In this document: positions 42,541-51,488 of the stretch, piece after piece | How the letters are laid out: the number at the start of each line of letters is the position of its first letter | Numbering within the stretch: the first letter of the stretch is position 1 | Source of the DNA: Pyrinomonadaceae bacterium | GTDB lineage: Bacteria; Acidobacteriota; Blastocatellia; Pyrinomonadales; Pyrinomonadaceae | Assembly (NCBI GenBank): GCA_036277115.1 | Contig: DASUNM010000011.1 | Span: 1 to 64,000, forward strand | Reading direction: 5' to 3' | DNA: 64,000 nucleotides | The notes under the pieces: generated by a model | Seen by the model: the letters and a program-made list of their open reading frames with translations, nothing else | What the model was told of the DNA's origin: nothing | Database searches by the model: none | Program-made: the position numbers and the translations under genes

Positions 42541-43263
42541 ATGAGAAGCCTTGAATGCCGCTTTACGCGGCAACAGATTGACGAACTGGAATTGGGAGAG
42601 CGACCGAGCGAAAGGGCGACTGCGCACTTGTCACTATGTGCCGGTTGTCGCGACTTTCGCGCCGAACGAAATGAGCTGCGCCAGCTAGTGGGCAGTCTCG
42701 ATCCGGTGGTCGCGCCCGCGGATTTCGAAATGCGTCTGCGCGCGCGGATTGCCCGCGAGCAGGCGCCCAGCCGAGAACCGTTCTTCGCGCGCCTGATTCG
42801 AACGCCTGCGCTGGCGGCAGCCGCGCTTTTTGTCATGGTAGGTGGGACTCTGGTCTGGGTCGCGCAGAGAGATATTGAGCCGTCCCCGCAAGTGGCGACC
42901 GTGCAGCAACCTTCGCCGGGAGCGACGGCGAGCCATTCCCCGGATACGGCGCCGGCCCCCAGCGATACGACCGACGTGAACACGCCTGACGAAGCCGCTC
43001 AAACTGCTTCAAGCGTCACGCCTCGTAAGCGGGGAGCTGGTTCGCGGGTGCGGTCAGAGGATCACAGCGTACTGCCCGCCCGGACTATCCATCAGGGCGA
43101 TCAGGCTTACGTGAATGCTCCTTCAAAACCGGTCGTGTTCGCGGTCGAAGACGAGCGCGGAACGAAAAAGAAAATTTCTTTGCCTCCGGTTAGTTTTGGC
43201 TCGCAAAGTTTGGTGGGGAACCGCGTCCCGGTAAGTTACACAGGCAATAGTAGGGTTTGGTAG
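42541..43263 (+). CDS. Anti-sigma factor with zinc-binding N-terminus
   Basis: A 240-residue protein, ATG 2 bp after the sigma stop, so translationally linked. HLSLCAGC supplies the H-x3-C-x2-C zinc motif at residues ~30-37. One membrane helix lies near 83-102 (ALAAAALFVMVGGTLVWVA). The periplasmic part is Pro/Ser/Thr-rich and ends in KKISLPPVSFGSQSLVGNR. It should hold the sigma factor inactive until stress-induced cleavage. Confidence 0.9.
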   Translation: MRSLECRFTRQQIDELELGERPSERATAHLSLCAGCRDFRAERNELRQLVGSLDPVVAPADFEMRLRARIAREQAPSREPFFARLIRTPALAAAALFVMVGGTLVWVAQRDIEPSPQVATVQQPSPGATASHSPDTAPAPSDTTDVNTPDEAAQTASSVTPRKRGAGSRVRSEDHSVLPARTIHQGDQAYVNAPSKPVVFAVEDERGTKKKISLPPVSFGSQSLVGNRVPVSYTGNSRVW

Positions 43264-43270
43264 TACTGAA

Positions 43271-44917
43271 ATGAGAAGTAGTCTGAAATCATTTGGCTTG
43301 TTCGTTCTGACGTGGGTCGCAACTTCGCTGTTGTGCGCGAGCGCGACGGCACAGACCGTGCAGACGCCCGCGCCGGTCGCACCAATCAAGCCGGCACAAA
43401 CTGCCGAGCCGACTCAGCCGCAATCGCCCAAAGCGCAGAAAAGTGTGCGCAAGCCAACGCCGCGGCCTTCGCGTGTCACGATGGTTAAGGATCAGGAACC
43501 GGTCGCGCCGCAGGTGGTGACGATCGTGCATCGCCTCACCGGTGTGAAGTTGCTTCGTTATCTGCTGCGAAATGAACCCGGCTCGATCGCGACTATCACT
43601 CCGCAAGACGTGAACGCGGACGCGCATGCCAGCATCATTGCGGGCGTGGCGCTCGAGGACGGAAAGACCATCGTCGCGCGCCTGCCGCAAGTTGCCGCCG
43701 AAATGGAAATCCAGCGTTCCAGTCTGCTGGCGCCGCCGGATGAACCTGATGAATCCAGAGATGCCGCGCACCGCCGTTTGCCGCGTGCTCCGCGAATGCA
43801 GCCCGATCTGACGGTGATGACGCAGGACGGCAGGACTTTCCGCGCACGCTACATCGGCGTGGATGGCCTAACCGGTTTGTCGGTACTGCAACTCACTCAG
43901 GCGGCAACGACGGGAGAGATCTCGGGCAGTGCACACAAGAAAGTTAGCGACGGCCAGAACGTGCAATTATTTGCTCCTGAGCGAGTCTCTACCGAGACGC
44001 CTTACACGATTCTCGTTCGCATCGGCAAGACGGAAGCAAAAATCGCCCAAGCCAAGGTAAAAGCGAAGACCGACCTGGAAGGTTTGCAGCTGCGTGGCAT
44101 TCAACTATCGCCAAATGTAATCGGCGGCGTCGCCTGCGATCAAGCGGGCAAGACACTCGGTATTGTTGATGCAATCGAAGGTAACAACGCGCGGCTATTG
44201 ACGGCTGCTGCGGTGCACGCGGCCACAAAACGCGTGCTCGAACGCCAGTCGAGCGTGCCCCGTCCTCTTTTGGGAATTCGTGGTGAAGAAGTTGATGAGT
44301 CGTCGCAGAAATCCCTGATGGCCTTCGGCTGGAGCGAGCAAGAGCTTGAGGATCTAATCGACAACGAAGTCGGCATCCTGTTGACTTCGGTGCTGCCCGG
44401 CACCCCGGCGGCCTTTGCCAAGCTGAAGGTTGGAGACGTGATCCTGCGCGTCAACGGAAACGACGTGAAGGGCGCTGAAGAGTTTTCCGAGATGCTCACC
44501 AAGGCCGGCAGTGGCGAGGACGTGAAGTTCACCGTCGAACGACCGAAGTTGAAGCAGTCGCTTTCTATCGTAGTAAAGCTGGGCGGCGCGTTTCAACCGG
44601 TCTTCGACTGGCAGTTTGAAATGCCGAAGGTTCGCTGGCGAGGAGGCTTGACCCTCGGGATTGAAGCGATAACGCTCTCGGGTAAATATTATGCGCAATG
44701 GGGTGGTTCAGGTGTTTTGGTTGTCGGCGTAGAACCGGAAAGTGCTGCCGCCCGTGCGGGATTAAAGGAAGGCGACGTGATCGAAATGATTAATGGCCGC
44801 CTCGTCGGCCGTGGCGGCTGGATTTTTACGCATCAGTTTAACAAGAAAGAGAAACAGGTCCTGTCGGTGCTGCGTCACAAAGAAAAGAAGCAGCTCGTGA
44901 TCGAACCGGTCGAATAA
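43271..44917 (+). CDS. DegP-like double-PDZ protein with degenerate protease site
   Basis: A 548-residue protein with signal peptide (SFGLFVLTWVATSLLCASATAQ). The first half (residues ~60-330) follows the HtrA trypsin-like pattern, but the active-site GNSGGP is replaced by LSPNVIGGVACDQAG, so the nucleophilic Ser is missing. Two PDZ domains follow (GILLTSVLPGTPAAFAKLKV; GVLVVGVEPESAAARAGLKE). It is the third gene of the sigma/anti-sigma unit and probably binds misfolded envelope proteins or regulates another protease instead of cutting (inference). A heptamer array begins right after its stop. Confidence 0.85.
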   Translation: MRSSLKSFGLFVLTWVATSLLCASATAQTVQTPAPVAPIKPAQTAEPTQPQSPKAQKSVRKPTPRPSRVTMVKDQEPVAPQVVTIVHRLTGVKLLRYLLRNEPGSIATITPQDVNADAHASIIAGVALEDGKTIVARLPQVAAEMEIQRSSLLAPPDEPDESRDAAHRRLPRAPRMQPDLTVMTQDGRTFRARYIGVDGLTGLSVLQLTQAATTGEISGSAHKKVSDGQNVQLFAPERVSTETPYTILVRIGKTEAKIAQAKVKAKTDLEGLQLRGIQLSPNVIGGVACDQAGKTLGIVDAIEGNNARLLTAAAVHAATKRVLERQSSVPRPLLGIRGEEVDESSQKSLMAFGWSEQELEDLIDNEVGILLTSVLPGTPAAFAKLKVGDVILRVNGNDVKGAEEFSEMLTKAGSGEDVKFTVERPKLKQSLSIVVKLGGAFQPVFDWQFEMPKVRWRGGLTLGIEAITLSGKYYAQWGGSGVLVVGVEPESAAARAGLKEGDVIEMINGRLVGRGGWIFTHQFNKKEKQVLSVLRHKEKKQLVIEPVE

Positions 44918-44919
44918 TT

Positions 44920-44982
44920 AGATCTCAGATCTCAGATCTCAGATCTCAGATCTCAGATCTCAGATCTCAGATCTCAGATCTC
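44920..44982. repeat. Perfect AGATCTC array, nine copies
   Basis: Nine identical 7-bp units in tandem plus a partial AGAT, starting 3 bp after the PDZ-gene stop. Beyond it (44989-45060) degenerate heptamers continue with TTCAGGT, TTCATGT and an inverted AACCTGA block. It is the longest perfect array in the window. Each unit contains the palindrome AGATCT. Confidence 0.95.
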
Positions 44983-45062
44983 AGATTAACTTTCAGGTTT
45001 CATGTCTAAGTTCAGGTCCGAAGCCGAACCTGAAACTTTGAACTTGAAACCTGAAACTGTTT

Positions 45063-46178
45063 TTAGTCCGCCGGTTTTCCCGGCAACAAACCATCAGACG
45101 GCAGCGTCTGCGGACCTTTGTCGTTGCAGATTGCGAACCGCGCATTCACACCCTGGTACATCGTGACGCCGGCGTACTCGCCTTTCGCATTCAGAATATA
45201 AAAGTTGATCCCGAAGTTCGGCAGCCCGCGACTGTTCAGCAGACGCTTCTCGATCGTATTTGCCTGGATCCGCTTCAAAGCCGTCATCCCCGCATCTTTC
45301 GGGTGCGCGCCGCGCCGCATCTCTTCGACAATCAGGTATGAACACAGGTTGTAGAGATTCGCTTCGCCCCGACCGGTCGAGCCTGCGGCGCCGACACCGC
45401 CATCAACATATAAACCAGCTCCGAGAATCGGCGAATCACCCACCCGGCCGGGAATCTTCCAGGCCAAACCGCTGGTCGTGGTGACGCCGCAAATCTCGCC
45501 CTTTGAGTTGATGCCGTCGCAATTGATCGTTCCGTGCAAATTCTCTGCGCGCAAGAGTCCCTCAGCTAACATCTGTTCAGTCGCGCGGCGTCCGGCCTCG
45601 GCCCGTTTTTTCGGATCGAGATAGTGCAGAGGGTCGATGCGACGCTTCCACTCAAGCCATCGGGCGCGCGAGTTCGCGGTGTTCAGATCGTCTTCAATCT
45701 TGAATCCCATGCCGCGCGCGAAGTCCTGCGCGCCCTTGCCGACAATCAAATGATGGTCAGTCTGTTCGCTGACGGCTTTCGCGACGAGCGAAGGCGTCCG
45801 TACTCCTTCCAAACAGGCGACTGCGCCCGCTTGTTTCCTGGGCCCGTGCATCACCGACGAGTCAAGCTGAACAACTCCATCAGCATTCGGCAGTCCGCCA
45901 TAACCGACGCTGTCGTCCAGTGGATCCAACTCAACGATGTTCACTCCGGCGACCAGGGCGTCGAGCACGTCGTCACCTTTGGTGATCATTGAGTACGCTT
46001 TCTGCACGCACGTCACGTCACCGCCATTCTTGAATCGGTTGCCGTTAGATGAAGCAACGACTAAGGGTTTGACCGCTGCCGGAATCAGCATGGTCGGCGC
46101 GTTAGCTTTCACCGCGCGTTCGGAAGCGAGAGCAACGCCGGCCACGGCGCTGCTGATCATGAAATCACGTCGTTTCAT
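45063..46178 (-). CDS. Tat-exported glycosylasparaginase-like Ntn hydrolase
   Basis: A 371-residue protein. The N-terminus MKRRDFMISSAVAGVALASE carries a twin-arginine motif, so it is exported folded. The autocleavage region fits N(4)-(beta-N-acetylglucosaminyl)-L-asparaginase: HGTINCDGINSKGEICGVTT, then a substrate pocket SGLAWKIPGRVGDSPILGAG. The Thr of HGTI would be the new N-terminal nucleophile; relatives usually have HDTI. It would release aspartate from glycoasparagine or cut beta-aspartyl peptides. It is downstream of the VWFA gene on the same strand. Confidence 0.88.
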   Translation of the reverse strand: MKRRDFMISSAVAGVALASERAVKANAPTMLIPAAVKPLVVASSNGNRFKNGGDVTCVQKAYSMITKGDDVLDALVAGVNIVELDPLDDSVGYGGLPNADGVVQLDSSVMHGPRKQAGAVACLEGVRTPSLVAKAVSEQTDHHLIVGKGAQDFARGMGFKIEDDLNTANSRARWLEWKRRIDPLHYLDPKKRAEAGRRATEQMLAEGLLRAENLHGTINCDGINSKGEICGVTTTSGLAWKIPGRVGDSPILGAGLYVDGGVGAAGSTGRGEANLYNLCSYLIVEEMRRGAHPKDAGMTALKRIQANTIEKRLLNSRGLPNFGINFYILNAKGEYAGVTMYQGVNARFAICNDKGPQTLPSDGLLPGKPAD

Positions 46179-46242
46179 CGCAGCTTATCCTCGGATTGTT
46201 TTATTGGGGCACGCGGGGGACAAGCTAAGACTAAACCCGTGT

Positions 46243-48438
46243 TCAGTCAACCCAGAATTTGAAACGTTGTGAGGCTGAGGCCTTGGCGATGCGATCAATG
46301 ATGGTGACTTGCAGCATGTAGCTGCCGGACGCAAGCCCCGCGAGTTTCAGCTCCGCGGCGTACTGAATTCTCGCCAGATCCGTCGCGCCCTCAGTGCTTA
46401 TCCGGTGTAGTGGGTCGGTTACCACCGGTTCGTCATCGCGAAACACCTGGATCTGCACCGCCAGGTCAGGTTTGGCCGGCGGCGTGAGGCCGGCGGGCGG
46501 CGGACTTCCATTACCGCCTGCTGTCCCCGGCCCGCTCGCGGCGTTATAGATGATCGTCACAAAGCGCAGATAGGAGGATGAAGCGAAACGGCGAGCGACA
46601 TTAAGACCAACCTGAGCTAACAGCGGATCGGCGTTGGCGTCGGGGAGGGTACTGTCATTAGTGGTGGACCTGCCTTTGCGCTCGCCAACGAGGAGCGAAC
46701 TCAGCGCGAGTTTCTTCGCGGAAAAATCCGATATTTCAATCCACTCCCAGGCGCTTCCCGCCGCCCCCCCATTTTCATCCGCAGCCACGACGCGGACCTG
46801 GTACAGACCGGGCTTCAAAACTGAATAGTTGGTGTAGAGAATGTCCGGCGGTCGTTCGGTGTCTGCGGCAGATTTCGCGCGCACGTTCAATCGCTTGTCG
46901 AACGAATCCAGCACCTTGCCTTCGTCATTCAGAACTAAGCCCGTCAGCAGAATGGCCGCGGTGGGAACTCCGGCTTTGTTCTCAAAATGAAGCGTGGCCG
47001 GCACCAGCCTGACTGAGCTGATCAGCACATCACCCTTCTCGACGCTGTTGATGAAGTTTAGGGTGAGGTTAACGGGAAAGCCTGACTTCGGCATTACGGC
47101 TTGCAGATCCTTGCGGACTTCGTTCGTTCTGCTGGTTCCACTCGGCGCCGCCGCCTTCTTCGGGGCGGCGTTGGGCGCCTCACCAACACTATTTCGTGAG
47201 CGCACGTGCAAATCAGGACGATCAATCACACTGAGCTCGAGCCGTCGTTGTTTCGGATTGAGCTCTTCGTTCGGGTCTGGCCGCCAAGCGAGCAGATAGT
47301 AAACCGAGGCGTCGTTCAGCCCCCTGGTGACGGCCACCGACAAAGCGTTGCTGTTGAAGAAAGCCCTTCCGCCCGTGTCGTTCGCCAGGGCATTCAGTAC
47401 GTCTTGCGACGCGCCGAGTTCACCCATGGTCCCGCGCGTCATCCGGCCGGAGGTATCAAAAAGTACCGGCGTGCTCGCATCGGGCTGCAAGTTGGCCAGC
47501 CCGCGCGCATCGATCGAATAGATTACGAACGCAGAAGACGCGGCCGAAGCAGTTACCTTCCGCAGACGCGCATACGAATCAGAGTTTCGGGAGTCGAGAA
47601 AAAAGCCGTCGGATAATAAGAACAGCACCTTGCGGCCCGGCGCCGAACGAAACTTTTCCATCACCCATTGGAGCGAAGCCAAAGTGTTGGTGGTTCCCAC
47701 CGCGGCCATTCGCAGCATAGCGGATGCGCGCGCCCGTACCTCTTCTTCGGCGCGCGCGCGACCGAGCAATGGGTTATCTCGCAAAACCTGATCGACGAAG
47801 GGATCGAGCACATCGCGGTCGCGCATATCGATGCGCAGCGCCTGAAACTCTGACATTGGTGGCGATTGATAGTCGCCCGATTTGAACGGTCGAGCGCGCA
47901 TCCGCTCAATAGCCTTCAAAAGCACCTGCTTGTTGTCGGTCAGTTGCTGCAGAAAGCCGATTTGACCGCTGGGGGAAATTAGCGCCACCTGATCGTTTTG
48001 TCTCATCTCGCGATCGACAAACTCTGCCAGCAGTTTTCGCGCGTGATGCATACTTCCTTCCGACAGGTGAAGATCGTCGATAAAGAAAAACACCAGGCGT
48101 CCCCGATCCAGTGGCGCCGGCGCCCCGGCGTTAGACGCTACGCCGCGCGCGGCCGCGAGCTGCGCCTCCTCGCTCGAGCTGCCGGCTTTGACGAGCTCAA
48201 AGAAAGAAATCTCGCGCGGCTTGCCGTCAACCTTGAGCACGAACTGATCGCGCTTTAGCCCGTCAACAAATTTTCCCTGCTTATCAAAGACCATCACGTC
48301 CGTCTGGACGAGGGATGTGTTGACTCTGATTACATCTGGATTTTGATTTTGCGGTTGTTGGGCGGCCGCGGAAATGGCAGACGCGCAGAATGCGGTGAAG
48401 AAGATTGCGAGCCGTTTGAGCAAGTTTGAAACTCGCAT
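46243..48438 (-). CDS. VWFA-related acidobacterial exported protein
   Basis: A 731-residue protein from ATG 48438 (MRVSNLLKRLAIFFTAFCA). The signal peptide is followed by a VWA-type domain of the acidobacterial kind (TIGR03436-like): VIRVNTSLVQTDVMVFDKQG, then FFFIDDLHLSEGSMHHARK, MRQNDQVALISPSGQIGFLQ and RKVLFLLSDGFF. The DxSxS metal site is altered (DDLHLS). The C-terminal ~300 residues are beta-rich. The role is unknown; the family is characteristic of Acidobacteriota, which supports the taxonomy. Confidence 0.85.
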   Translation of the reverse strand: MRVSNLLKRLAIFFTAFCASAISAAAQQPQNQNPDVIRVNTSLVQTDVMVFDKQGKFVDGLKRDQFVLKVDGKPREISFFELVKAGSSSEEAQLAAARGVASNAGAPAPLDRGRLVFFFIDDLHLSEGSMHHARKLLAEFVDREMRQNDQVALISPSGQIGFLQQLTDNKQVLLKAIERMRARPFKSGDYQSPPMSEFQALRIDMRDRDVLDPFVDQVLRDNPLLGRARAEEEVRARASAMLRMAAVGTTNTLASLQWVMEKFRSAPGRKVLFLLSDGFFLDSRNSDSYARLRKVTASAASSAFVIYSIDARGLANLQPDASTPVLFDTSGRMTRGTMGELGASQDVLNALANDTGGRAFFNSNALSVAVTRGLNDASVYYLLAWRPDPNEELNPKQRRLELSVIDRPDLHVRSRNSVGEAPNAAPKKAAAPSGTSRTNEVRKDLQAVMPKSGFPVNLTLNFINSVEKGDVLISSVRLVPATLHFENKAGVPTAAILLTGLVLNDEGKVLDSFDKRLNVRAKSAADTERPPDILYTNYSVLKPGLYQVRVVAADENGGAAGSAWEWIEISDFSAKKLALSSLLVGERKGRSTTNDSTLPDANADPLLAQVGLNVARRFASSSYLRFVTIIYNAASGPGTAGGNGSPPPAGLTPPAKPDLAVQIQVFRDDEPVVTDPLHRISTEGATDLARIQYAAELKLAGLASGSYMLQVTIIDRIAKASASQRFKFWVD

Positions 48439-48642
48439 GCTCCACAAGCCGAGGTTAGGTTTCCAGCGCTGGGGTTAGCAGGAAAAGATCGCGGGGATGA
48501 TATCATGTCGCGCTTTACTTTGCGTGGCCTTATACGGTCTCTTGCGCCTTTGGGTGAATGCTTTTGCAAATCTGACTTCATGTAGAAGGCGAGGGCACGT
48601 AGATCGAAGGTCACGACCACTTTGTTGGTTAATTTAACGTTC

Positions 48643-49164
48643 ATGGACGACCTGAAAAAACTAATTCGCGAAGTGCCTGACTTTCCCAAGCCGGGTATCA
48701 ACTTTTACGACATCACGACGCTTCTCAAGCATCCGGAAGGCTTGCGCAAAACCGTCGATGCGCTCGCGGCGGAATATGAAGGGACCAAGATCGATGCCGT
48801 GATTGGCATCGAGGCGCGCGGCTTTATCTTCGCGCCGGCGCTCGCCTATCACCTTGGCTCCGGTTTTGTGCCTGTGCGGAAACCGAAGAAACTGCCGGCT
48901 GAGCGCGCGTCGATCTCTTACGACCTCGAATACGGCCAGGACACTCTGGAAATCCATCGGGACGCGATCAGCAACGGGCACCGCGTCATCATCGCCGACG
49001 ACTTGCTCGCCACCGGCGGTACCGCGAAAGCGGTGTGCGACCTGGTGGAGGGACTCGGCGGTACAGTCGAAGGGCTCGTGTTCGTCGTTGAGCTCGAGTT
49101 CCTGCCCGGCCGAAAGAAGCTTGACGGTTACGACGTGAGGTCGCTAATCAAATATCAGTCGTGA
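48643..49164 (+). CDS. apt: Adenine phosphoribosyltransferase
   Basis: A 173-residue protein of normal length from ATG 48643 ([20 protein letters not shown]). The PRPP-binding loop is [14 protein letters not shown], and the nucleobase side has [17 protein letters not shown] and [11 protein letters not shown]. It converts adenine and PRPP to AMP (purine salvage) in the cytoplasm. Confidence 0.97.
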   Translation: MDDLKKLIREVPDFPKPGINFYDITTLLKHPEGLRKTVDALAAEYEGTKIDAVIGIEARGFIFAPALAYHLGSGFVPVRKPKKLPAERASISYDLEYGQDTLEIHRDAISNGHRVIIADDLLATGGTAKAVCDLVEGLGGTVEGLVFVVELEFLPGRKKLDGYDVRSLIKYQS

Positions 49165-49238
49165 GCCGGTCAGTCGTCAGTGGTCCGTGGTCAAGCGCAT
49201 TTCAAACCGGAAAGCGCCAACTTACGGTTGGATGAATA

Positions 49239-49280
49239 ACAACTGACAACTGACAACTGACAACTGACCACTGACAGTTG
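49239..49280. repeat. ACAACTG heptamer array
   Basis: Four perfect ACAACTG units, then ACCACTG and ACAGTTG, all in phase. The array ends 17 bp before tRNA-Arg(CCT). Confidence 0.85.
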
Positions 49281-49297
49281 TACCATTCCTGGTTCGT

Positions 49298-49374
49298 GCT
49301 CCCGTAGCTCAGTTGCATAGAGCGCTCGCCTCCTAAGCGAGAGGTCGCGCGTTGGAATCGCGCCGGGGGCACCA
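49298..49374 (+). tRNA. tRNA-Arg (anticodon CCT)
   Basis: Acceptor GCTCCCG/CGGGGGC, D-arm GCTC-AGTTGCATA-GAGC, anticodon arm CTCGC-CTCCTAA-GCGAG (anticodon 49332-49334), T-arm GCGCG-TTGGAAT-CGCGC, encoded CCA. It reads AGG. Position 19 is C instead of G and position 56 is G instead of C, a paired swap of the usual tertiary G19-C56 contact; the other tRNA here has the normal bases. Confidence 0.96.
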
Positions 49375-49468
49375 TTTCAATAAGACATCCAATCAAACTC
49401 TTTCGCGACATCTCGCGTCCAAGTGAATACCTGAGTTAAGTTCGTATTCTGACTCGACGAGAATTTGT

Positions 49469-50524
49469 ATGGTTCGAAGTCTCATCGTTATTGCCGTTTT
49501 GCTTCTGACTTTGCCCGTGAGGTCGCAGCAGTTGCCGACTCCTCCAGCGCAGCCGGACACTGGGCCAGGCGGGAAACAAAAGCCACATGCAGCTGTGATC
49601 AAGAACCGGTATGGGCAGGGTGGCGAAGAATACTGGATCTACGAACCTGATCGGCCAAAGCCGAAGACCGCGCCGGTGGTTGTTTTCCTGCATGGATGGG
49701 GCGGTACCAATCCACTGTATTACGGCGCGTGGATCGATCATCTTGTGAAGCGCGGCAACATCGTGGTGTTCCCGCGCTATCAGTCCAGCATCCTGACCAG
49801 ACGCGAAGACTTTATTCCAAACACACTTGTTGCCGTCAGCGCCGCGTTCGCACGGTTGCAAAGCGAGCCCGGTCACGTGCGGCCTGACTTGAATAAAGTC
49901 GCCGCCGTCGGGCATTCACTTGGTGGCGTGCTGGCGGCCAGTTTGGCGGCGTTGGCCGGCGAGAATAAGCTCCCGCAGATCAGGGCCGTGATGGCCATTG
50001 AACCTGGTATGACACGCGCTCCGGTGAGCGTCCCAATCGCGGACTTGAGCAAAATTCCGAGTAGCACCTTGCTGCTTTCGATCGCCGGAGACCGCGACAG
50101 TCTGGTTGCCGATCACGATGCGAAGAGAATCTATTACGAAACGAAACAAATCTCGGCCGACAACAAAGATTTCGTATTGTTAGTCAGCGACGAACGAGGA
50201 CGACCCGGTCTGATCGCAGGGCACCGCGCGCCGACAGCGCCTAACGCAGAGTACGACAACGGTGAGGGCGACTTAACGGCAAGACGGTCTGGTCCCCCGG
50301 GTGGTTCGGCAAATGATGGCCCGGCACGCATTGATTCCCGAACTCCCATGACCGACGCCATGGATTACTATGGACTCTGGAAACTCTTCGACGGGTTGTG
50401 CGATGCCGCCTTCTCGGGAAAGAATCGTCAGTTCGCACTTGGCAACACACCGCAGCAACGCTTTATGGGGAAGTGGAGCGATGGGACGCCGGTGAAGGAA
50501 CTGGTCGTTACCGACAAGCCGTAA
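49469..50524 (+). CDS. Secreted alpha/beta hydrolase
   Basis: A 351-residue protein with a short signal peptide (MVRSLIVIAVLLLTLPVRSQ). The nucleophile elbow is GHSLGG, the oxyanion strand is VVVFLHGWGGTNPLYY, and an acidic residue follows in SIAGDRDSLV. The family includes lipases and dienelactone hydrolase-like esterases; the substrate is unknown. It is followed 15 bp later by another exported protein. Confidence 0.88.
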   Translation: MVRSLIVIAVLLLTLPVRSQQLPTPPAQPDTGPGGKQKPHAAVIKNRYGQGGEEYWIYEPDRPKPKTAPVVVFLHGWGGTNPLYYGAWIDHLVKRGNIVVFPRYQSSILTRREDFIPNTLVAVSAAFARLQSEPGHVRPDLNKVAAVGHSLGGVLAASLAALAGENKLPQIRAVMAIEPGMTRAPVSVPIADLSKIPSSTLLLSIAGDRDSLVADHDAKRIYYETKQISADNKDFVLLVSDERGRPGLIAGHRAPTAPNAEYDNGEGDLTARRSGPPGGSANDGPARIDSRTPMTDAMDYYGLWKLFDGLCDAAFSGKNRQFALGNTPQQRFMGKWSDGTPVKELVVTDKP

Positions 50525-50539
50525 GCTGCGAACCAGGAA

Positions 50540-51214
50540 ATGATTAAAATTCTCGTTTCGCTACTTCTGTTCTGCACGTGTGCTGCCGCGCAGGTCCAGT
50601 TCGAGGTGAAGAGTGCGTCAAAGCTTTACGACGTGCGGATCGAAGTTGCCGGATGCGAGGACAAGATCTGCGAGGGCCCCGCGACGTACACGCTCTTCAA
50701 AAAGAATCACCGGAGTCCATTTCAAGTCTTCAAGCTTCCTGACACCTCGTTCATGCTTGGCGAAAATGATCAGCCGAGCGCGAACATCACGCGCCTCTCC
50801 CAGCAAAGCGCGGTGAGCTTTCCTGATTACAACTTCGACGGCATTGAAGATCTCGCGTTGTGTGACGGACGGAACGGCGGTTACGGAGCGCCCTCGTATC
50901 AGATTTATCTGTTTCTGCCGCGCGCCGGACGATTCATCCTAAACGAGGAGTTTACCGAGCTTTCACAAACGGGGCGTCTCGGCGAGCTCGAACGCGATGC
51001 GCGGCGCAAGCGTCTGCGCACTTTCAGCAAATCCGGATGTTGCCTGCACATGACCGAGGAATTTGTTGTTCTTAACGACCGGCCGAAGAAGGTCCTGGAA
51101 ATCGTCGAGGATGCCACGATAGCCGACGAGAAGCGGGTGAAGATTACAACCAAACGACTGGTGGGCGGACGTTGGCGGACCACAACTAAGTACGTTCCGC
51201 GAGTCGCACAATAG
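50540..51214 (+). CDS. Exported XAC2610-like protein
   Basis: A 224-residue protein with signal peptide (MIKILVSLLLFCTCAAAQ). The middle contains a calcium-loop-like DYNFDGIEDLALCDGRNGGYG and then YQIYLFLPRAGRFILNEEFT. This order resembles VCBS/FG-GAP-like domains of XAC2610-family secreted proteins. Its end overlaps the convergent Smr gene by 29 bp. It is probably in one transcript with the alpha/beta hydrolase gene upstream. Confidence 0.6.
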   Translation: MIKILVSLLLFCTCAAAQVQFEVKSASKLYDVRIEVAGCEDKICEGPATYTLFKKNHRSPFQVFKLPDTSFMLGENDQPSANITRLSQQSAVSFPDYNFDGIEDLALCDGRNGGYGAPSYQIYLFLPRAGRFILNEEFTELSQTGRLGELERDARRKRLRTFSKSGCCLHMTEEFVVLNDRPKKVLEIVEDATIADEKRVKITTKRLVGGRWRTTTKYVPRVAQ

Positions 51215-51485
51215 TCGCACCCAATCCTCCCGCCTCCGGCGGCGCATCAGTCCAATCCAATACGAAGTCAGTTCGCTCCAGCACTGCGCGTACAATCTCG
51301 CGTTGCACGCCGATGCCTTTGCCGTGAATGATGCGCACTACGCGCAAACCCTTCGCGTGCGCTTCGAGCAGGTATTCTTCAACGACTGCCTTTACTTGTT
51401 TGGGCGGAATCGTGTGCAGATCGAAGACGTCAGTGATCTCGATCACGACGGGTTCGGGGAAAGGGTTGTAGTCGTCTTCGGTCAT
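51186..51485 (-). CDS. Smr-domain protein
   Basis: A 99-residue protein, a single Smr domain as in the C-terminus of MutS2: DVFDLHTIPPKQVKAVVEEY, then RVVRIIHGKGIGVQREIVR. The HGKG loop is present, and FDLHT fits the family LDLHG position. Smr domains nick or cut nucleic acids; a role here in ribosome rescue or DNA processing is not decided. Convergent overlap with the preceding gene. Confidence 0.9.
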   Translation of the reverse strand: MTEDDYNPFPEPVVIEITDVFDLHTIPPKQVKAVVEEYLLEAHAKGLRVVRIIHGKGIGVQREIVRAVLERTDFVLDWTDAPPEAGGLGATIVRLAERT

Positions 51486-51488
51486 CTA

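Noticed and set aside
44920-44982. CRISPR array
   Set aside because: The units are 7 bp in direct tandem with no spacers; a simple repeat.
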